Below are positions 60,400 to 64,000 of a stretch of 64,000 nt of DNA, in pieces (the first letter of the stretch is position 1; the number at the start of each line of letters is the position of its first letter). Under the pieces are notes generated by a model. That model worked only from the letters and a program-made list of their open reading frames with translations. It searched no databases and was not told where the DNA came from. The position numbers and the translations under genes are program-made. Source of the DNA: Ancylobacter defluvii (GTDB taxonomy: Bacteria; Pseudomonadota; Alphaproteobacteria; Rhizobiales; Xanthobacteraceae); assembly GCF_018390605.1 (NCBI RefSeq), contig NZ_JAHBGD010000012.1, positions 28,191 through 92,190 on the forward strand, written 5' to 3'.

Positions 60400-61716
60400 A
60401 TGATCATCAGCGATTGGCTCGCGCTCGGCGCGGTCGTCATCTGCCTGATGCTGTCCTTCTTCTTCTCGGGCAGTGAAACCGCGCTCACCGCCGCCTCCAA
60501 GGCACGCATGCACGCGCTGGAGAAGAACGGCGACGCCCGCGCCGCGCTGGTCAACCGCATGATGGCGCTGCGCGAACGCCTCATCGGCGGCATCCTGCTC
60601 GGCAATAATCTCGTCAACATCGCCGCCTCCTCGCTGGCCACCGGCCTGCTGCTCGACTGGTTCGGCACCGCCGGCATCGCCTATGCGACCATCGGCATGA
60701 CGGCGGTCATCGTCATCTTCTCCGAGGTACTGCCCAAGACCATCGCCATCAACCACCCTGAGCGCGTCGCCCTTGCGGTGGCACGGCCGATCCGCTTCGC
60801 CGTCGGCCTGTTCGGACCGCTCACCCTCGCCATCGAGACGCTGGTGCGCCGGCTATTGCGCGTGATCGGCCTGGAGGTCGGCAAGACCCGAAGCGTGCTC
60901 TCCGGCGCCGAGGAGTTGCGCGGCGCCGTCGACCTGCTGCACCGCGAGGGCAGCGTGGTGAAGGACGAGCGCGACATGCTGGGCGGCCTGCTCGACCTCA
61001 ACGAGCTCGAAGTGTCCGACATCATGGTCCACCGCACCAAGATCATGAGCCTTGATCTCGACGAGCCGCCGGATCAGCTGGTGCGCGAGGTGCTCGCCTC
61101 GCCCTTCACCCGCATCCCGCTGTGGCGGGACAAGCCGGACAACATCGTCGGCGTGCTGCATGTGAAGGACCTGCTGCGCGAATTGCAGGCGCTCGGCAAC
61201 GACGTCGCGCAGCTGGATATCGAGAAGATCGCCGCCGAGCCGTGGTTCGTGCCGGACGTCACCACGCTCGCCGACCAGTTGAAGGCGTTCCGCCGCCGCA
61301 AGCAGCATTTCGCCCTCGTCGTCGACGAGTATGGCGAGGTGATGGGCCTCGTCACGCTGGAGGACATATTGGAGGAGATCGTCGGCGACATCGCCGACGA
61401 GCACGACGTCGCCTTCACCGGCGCCCGCCGCCATCCGGACGGCTCGGTCAATGTCGAGGGCAGTGTGGCGATCCGGGACCTCAACCGCGCCATGGGGTGG
61501 GCGCTGCCCGACGAGGAGGCGACCACGCTGGCCGGCCTGGTCATCCACGAGGCGCGCATCATCCCCGAGCCCGGCCAGGCCTTCATCTTCCACGGTTTCC
61601 GCTTCCAGATCATGCGCAAGCAGCGCAACCGCATCACGTTGATCCGCGTAGTGCCGCTGGACGCCGCGCGCCTGCCGCCGGCAGCCGCCGTCCGGGTGCG
61701 GCGCGTCCAGGCCTGA
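60400..61716 (+). CDS. CNNM/CorC-HlyC family transporter-associated protein
   Basis: The 438-aa protein has an N-terminal CNNM membrane domain (three to four TM segments; FFFSGSETALTAASKARMHA, FSEVLPKTIAINHPERVALA), a CBS domain pair (about 205-330) with FTRIPLWRDKPDNIVGVLH and HFALVVDEYGEVMGLVTLED, and a C-terminal CorC_HlyC domain. Related proteins take part in Mg2+/Co2+ efflux or sodium-driven Mg export. AGGAGA precedes the ATG. It follows aroB by 265 bases, a conserved order. Confidence 0.93.
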   Translation: MIISDWLALGAVVICLMLSFFFSGSETALTAASKARMHALEKNGDARAALVNRMMALRERLIGGILLGNNLVNIAASSLATGLLLDWFGTAGIAYATIGMTAVIVIFSEVLPKTIAINHPERVALAVARPIRFAVGLFGPLTLAIETLVRRLLRVIGLEVGKTRSVLSGAEELRGAVDLLHREGSVVKDERDMLGGLLDLNELEVSDIMVHRTKIMSLDLDEPPDQLVREVLASPFTRIPLWRDKPDNIVGVLHVKDLLRELQALGNDVAQLDIEKIAAEPWFVPDVTTLADQLKAFRRRKQHFALVVDEYGEVMGLVTLEDILEEIVGDIADEHDVAFTGARRHPDGSVNVEGSVAIRDLNRAMGWALPDEEATTLAGLVIHEARIIPEPGQAFIFHGFRFQIMRKQRNRITLIRVVPLDAARLPPAAAVRVRRVQA

Positions 61717-61832
61717 GCTTACCGGTATCGAGAGCCGGCCGGGGCGGCCGCCATGGAAAAACCGCGCCGATCCACCATATAGCGGCGTACCGGCCCTTCG
61801 GGCCGCCCGCGCCGGACCCGTTCGCCCGGTGC

Positions 61833-62129
61833 CTATTCCCCGGGAGCTTTTGCCTCGATCGCCAGCGCGTGCAAACCGCCGGTCAGTTCGGCGGCGAGCA
61901 GGCCGTTGACCATGCGGTGGCGGGCGAGCCGCCCCTGCCCGGCAAAGGCGGCCGAGACGATGAGGATGCGAAGATGGGTGAGTTGGCCCGGCCGGTGTCC
62001 GCCATGGCCCTCGTGGCGGTGGCTCTCGTCGATGAGTTCGAGGACGCTCGGCGAAAGATCGGCCAGCGCCGCACGCACGCGGGCGAGCCGGGCGGCGACG
62101 GCGTCGCCGGAAATGGGATCGGTGCTCAT
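61833..62129 (-). CDS. bolA: BolA family protein
   Basis: The 98-aa class II KH-fold protein has the segment LELIDESHRHEGHGGHRPGQ and then THLRILIVSAAF and RHRMVNGLLAAELTGGLHAL with the C-terminal His. BolA proteins bind monothiol glutaredoxins and [2Fe-2S] clusters. The extra HGGHRPGQ loop is typical of alphaproteobacterial BolA. It is divergent from the J-domain gene. Confidence 0.93.
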   Translation of the reverse strand: MSTDPISGDAVAARLARVRAALADLSPSVLELIDESHRHEGHGGHRPGQLTHLRILIVSAAFAGQGRLARHRMVNGLLAAELTGGLHALAIEAKAPGE

Positions 62130-62239
62130 GAAGAGTGCGCTATCCGCCGCACAGTCCCGCGTCAATATCGCCACACAGGACGGTGACGTCCTTTTGGTTT
62201 CTTGTATACCTGCCCCCGCATCAGCATAATCGTCCGATC

Positions 62240-62860
62240 ATGAAGCTCGACTCCCCGATATTCGATCGCATCCGCGTGAAGCCGGACCGCGATCGCCGCC
62301 CGAAGGCGGAAGGCCCCGTCTGCGAATGGGCGGGGTGCTGCAACGCGTCGACGCACCGCGCGCCCAAGGGCCGGCAGCAGGAAGGCCAGTTCTGGCGCTT
62401 CTGCTTCGATCATGTGCGCGAGTACAACCAGTCCTACAATTATTTCGCCGGGATGAAGGACGACGCCGTCGCCGCCTATCAGAAGGACGCGCTGACCGGC
62501 CATCGCCCGACCTGGAAGATGGGCCAGAATGGCGGCAACAAGGGCCGTCGCGGCGGCCCGCAGGACCACCAGCCGGAAAATTTTGCCGATCCGTTCGGCA
62601 TGTTCGGCGAGATGGGCGGCGCCCACCGCCCGGATCCCGAGCCGCCGCGCGAGAGCCGGATGATCCGCAATGCCGAGCGGCGCGCCTTCGAGAGCCTAGG
62701 CCTCGAATTCAGCGCGACCACGGAGGAGATCAAGGCGCGCTTCAAGGAGCTCGTGAAGCGATTCCATCCGGATGCCAATGGCGGCGACACCTCGACGGAG
62801 GATCGCCTGCGCGACGTCATCCAGGCTTATAACCACCTCAAGAGTACCGGCTTCTGCTAG
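62240..62860 (+). CDS. J-domain protein with N-terminal Cys/His region
   Basis: The 206-aa protein has a C-terminal J domain (about 145-203) with the HPD motif in [11 protein letters not shown], stimulating DnaK ATPase. The N-terminal half holds a likely metal site: [15 protein letters not shown] then [10 protein letters not shown]. This architecture, followed by cobS, is a conserved block in Hyphomicrobiales. I start at [13 protein letters not shown]. It ends 52 bases before cobS. Confidence 0.92.
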   Translation: MKLDSPIFDRIRVKPDRDRRPKAEGPVCEWAGCCNASTHRAPKGRQQEGQFWRFCFDHVREYNQSYNYFAGMKDDAVAAYQKDALTGHRPTWKMGQNGGNKGRRGGPQDHQPENFADPFGMFGEMGGAHRPDPEPPRESRMIRNAERRAFESLGLEFSATTEEIKARFKELVKRFHPDANGGDTSTEDRLRDVIQAYNHLKSTGFC

Positions 62861-62912
62861 AACCCGGCCTTGGCCAGCCCAGCCCGCGGTTCGACGCGGC
62901 AACGGAGGAAGA

Positions 62913-63899
62913 ATGACCGCCTCGCTTAACGCAGCTCCGGCGCTGCCCGACATGAAGGTCTCGGTGCGTCAGGTGTTCGGCCTCGACGTCGATCTCGAAG
63001 TGCCGGCCTATGCCGAACCCGACGAATATGTGCCGGACATCGACCCGGACTATCTGTTCGACCGCCCGACCACCCTCGCCATCCTTGCCGGCTTCGCGCA
63101 TAACCGCCGCGTGATGGTTACCGGCTATCACGGCACCGGAAAGTCGAGCCACATCGAGCAGGTCGCCGCCCGCCTCAACTGGCCATGCATCCGCGTCAAT
63201 CTCGACAGCCACATCAGCCGTATCGACCTAATCGGCAAGGACGCCATCGTGGTGAAGGACGGCCTGCAGGTCACCGAGTTCCGCGACGGCATCCTGCCCT
63301 GGGCCTACCAGAACAACGTCGCGCTGGTGTTCGACGAGTATGACGCCGGCCGCCCGGACGTGATGTTCGTCATCCAGCGCGTGCTGGAGAGCGCCGGCCG
63401 CCTGACGCTGCTCGACCAGAACCGCGTCATCCGCCCGCACGGCGCCTTCCGGCTGTTCTCCACCGCCAACACCATCGGCCTCGGCGACACCACCGGCCTC
63501 TATCACGGCACCCAGCAGATCAACCAAGCGCAGATGGACCGCTGGTCCATCGTCACCACGCTGAACTATCTGGCGCATGACAAGGAGGTCGATATCGTGG
63601 CCTCCAAGGCCAAGCACTTCCAGACCACGGAAGGCCGCGACACCGTCTCGCGCATGGTGCGCCTCGCCGACCTCACCCGCCAGGCCTTCATCAATGGCGA
63701 CCTGTCGACGGTGATGAGCCCGCGCACCGTGATCACCTGGGCGGAGAATGCCGAGATCTTCAAGGAGCTCGGCTTCGCCTTCCGCGTGACCTTCCTCAAC
63801 AAGTGCGACGAGCTGGAGCGCTCGCTGGTGGCCGAGTTCTACCAGCGCTGCTTCGGCAAGGAACTGCCGGAATCGGCGGTGAACGTCGTCCTGTCCTGA
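62913..63899 (+). CDS. cobS: Aerobic cobaltochelatase subunit CobS
   Basis: AAA+ ATPase subunit that, with CobT and CobN, inserts cobalt into hydrogenobyrinic acid a,c-diamide. The 328-aa protein has the N-terminal [20 protein letters not shown], Walker [11 protein letters not shown], Walker [15 protein letters not shown] and the sensor [27 protein letters not shown] precedes the ATG. cobT would be expected next but is beyond the window edge; an intergenic repeat follows. Confidence 0.97.
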   Translation: MTASLNAAPALPDMKVSVRQVFGLDVDLEVPAYAEPDEYVPDIDPDYLFDRPTTLAILAGFAHNRRVMVTGYHGTGKSSHIEQVAARLNWPCIRVNLDSHISRIDLIGKDAIVVKDGLQVTEFRDGILPWAYQNNVALVFDEYDAGRPDVMFVIQRVLESAGRLTLLDQNRVIRPHGAFRLFSTANTIGLGDTTGLYHGTQQINQAQMDRWSIVTTLNYLAHDKEVDIVASKAKHFQTTEGRDTVSRMVRLADLTRQAFINGDLSTVMSPRTVITWAENAEIFKELGFAFRVTFLNKCDELERSLVAEFYQRCFGKELPESAVNVVLS

Positions 63900-63932
63900 G
63901 GAGGACGCGGCCGCCTCTCGGCTCGCCTTCTT

Positions 63933-63975
63933 CTCCCTCTCCCCATCGGGGAGAGGGGTGGGGTGAGGGGTCTTC
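63933..63975. repeat. Second copy of the GGGGAGAGG palindromic repeat
   Basis: Stem CTCCCTCTCCCC-at-CGGGGAGAGGGG followed by TGGGGTGAGGGGTCTTC, 33 bases after the cobS stop. It matches 26431-26473 at 41 of 43 positions. It may continue beyond the window. Confidence 0.85.
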
Positions 63976-64000
63976 TTGGCCTCCCGACGCAGTCCCCCAC

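Overview
The window reads as ordinary chromosome of a GC-rich alphaproteobacterium of the order Hyphomicrobiales (Rhizobiales). The family is uncertain; a Xanthobacteraceae-like genus such as Ancylobacter, Starkeya or Xanthobacter fits the gene content. The evidence is the set of neighbourhoods: lysC-ptsP-prfA-prmC-DUF4167 near clpB; secA with a parvulin, argJ, mutT, comF, grxC and a nitrilase; bolA / J-domain protein / cobS; ffh-rpsP-rimM-trmD-rplS; aroK-aroB followed by a CNNM/CorC protein and preceded by divergent xerD and accA; and an IalB-family protein. Genes are dense, with many 4-base stop/start overlaps and Shine-Dalgarno sequences that decide most starts.

Layout. 1-4.4 kb: end of an SPFH protein, clpB, a 75-aa protein divergent from clpB, ubiG. 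4.5-12 kb: aspartokinase, PTS-Ntr enzyme I, release factor 1 and its methyltransferase, DUF4167 protein. 12-17 kb: MOSC protein, 2H phosphoesterase, DUF1232, IalB-like protein, glyoxalase II, cupin, EamA transporter. 17.5-20.5 kb: phbB, phbA and divergent phaR; no PHB synthase gene is in the window. 20.5-26 kb: PAS-GGDEF-EAL protein, rpmF, mtgA, ispA, a secreted 89-aa protein, leuB. 26-31 kb is the most accessory-looking part: intergenic palindromes, a GMC dehydrogenase with its Tat-bearing small subunit, a VOC enzyme, a lower-GC glycosyltransferase, an RHH protein and RidA. 31-34 kb: leuC, a 44-aa membrane protein, a zincin and leuD on one strand. 34-39 kb: an AT-rich regulatory patch with a small membrane protein, then the rplS-trmD-rimM-rpsP-ffh group. 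39-50 kb: DUF930 protein, ccmCDG, an Ivy-like protein, DUF1178, nitrilase, glutaredoxin, ComF, NDUFAF5-like methyltransferase, mutT, argJ, a TetR / two-TM-protein pair sharing a palindromic operator, and a parvulin. 50-64 kb: secA, an NTF2-like protein, a lipoprotein L,D-transpeptidase, accA, xerD, a 47-aa membrane protein, aroK, aroB, CNNM protein, bolA, J-domain protein, cobS.

How the genes work together: leucine synthesis is split between leuB and leuCD. Translation and secretion are represented by prfA/prmC, ribosomal proteins with their maturation and tRNA methylation factors, the SRP protein and SecA. PHB formation is represented by thiolase, reductase and regulator. Envelope maintenance is represented by mtgA, the L,D-transpeptidase, the parvulin and the Ivy-like protein.

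I found no phage, plasmid, transposase, CRISPR array, rRNA, tRNA or recognisable defence locus, and nothing I would call a new multi-gene system. The best leads are modest: a [3Fe-4S]-type GMC dehydrogenase that seems to lack its cytochrome subunit, an Ivy-like protein whose plug loop lacks the key histidine, a self-contained TetR module placed inside the argJ-to-secA neighbourhood, an unusual charged insert in XerD, two small membrane proteins, and an AT-rich promoter patch with spaced direct repeats.
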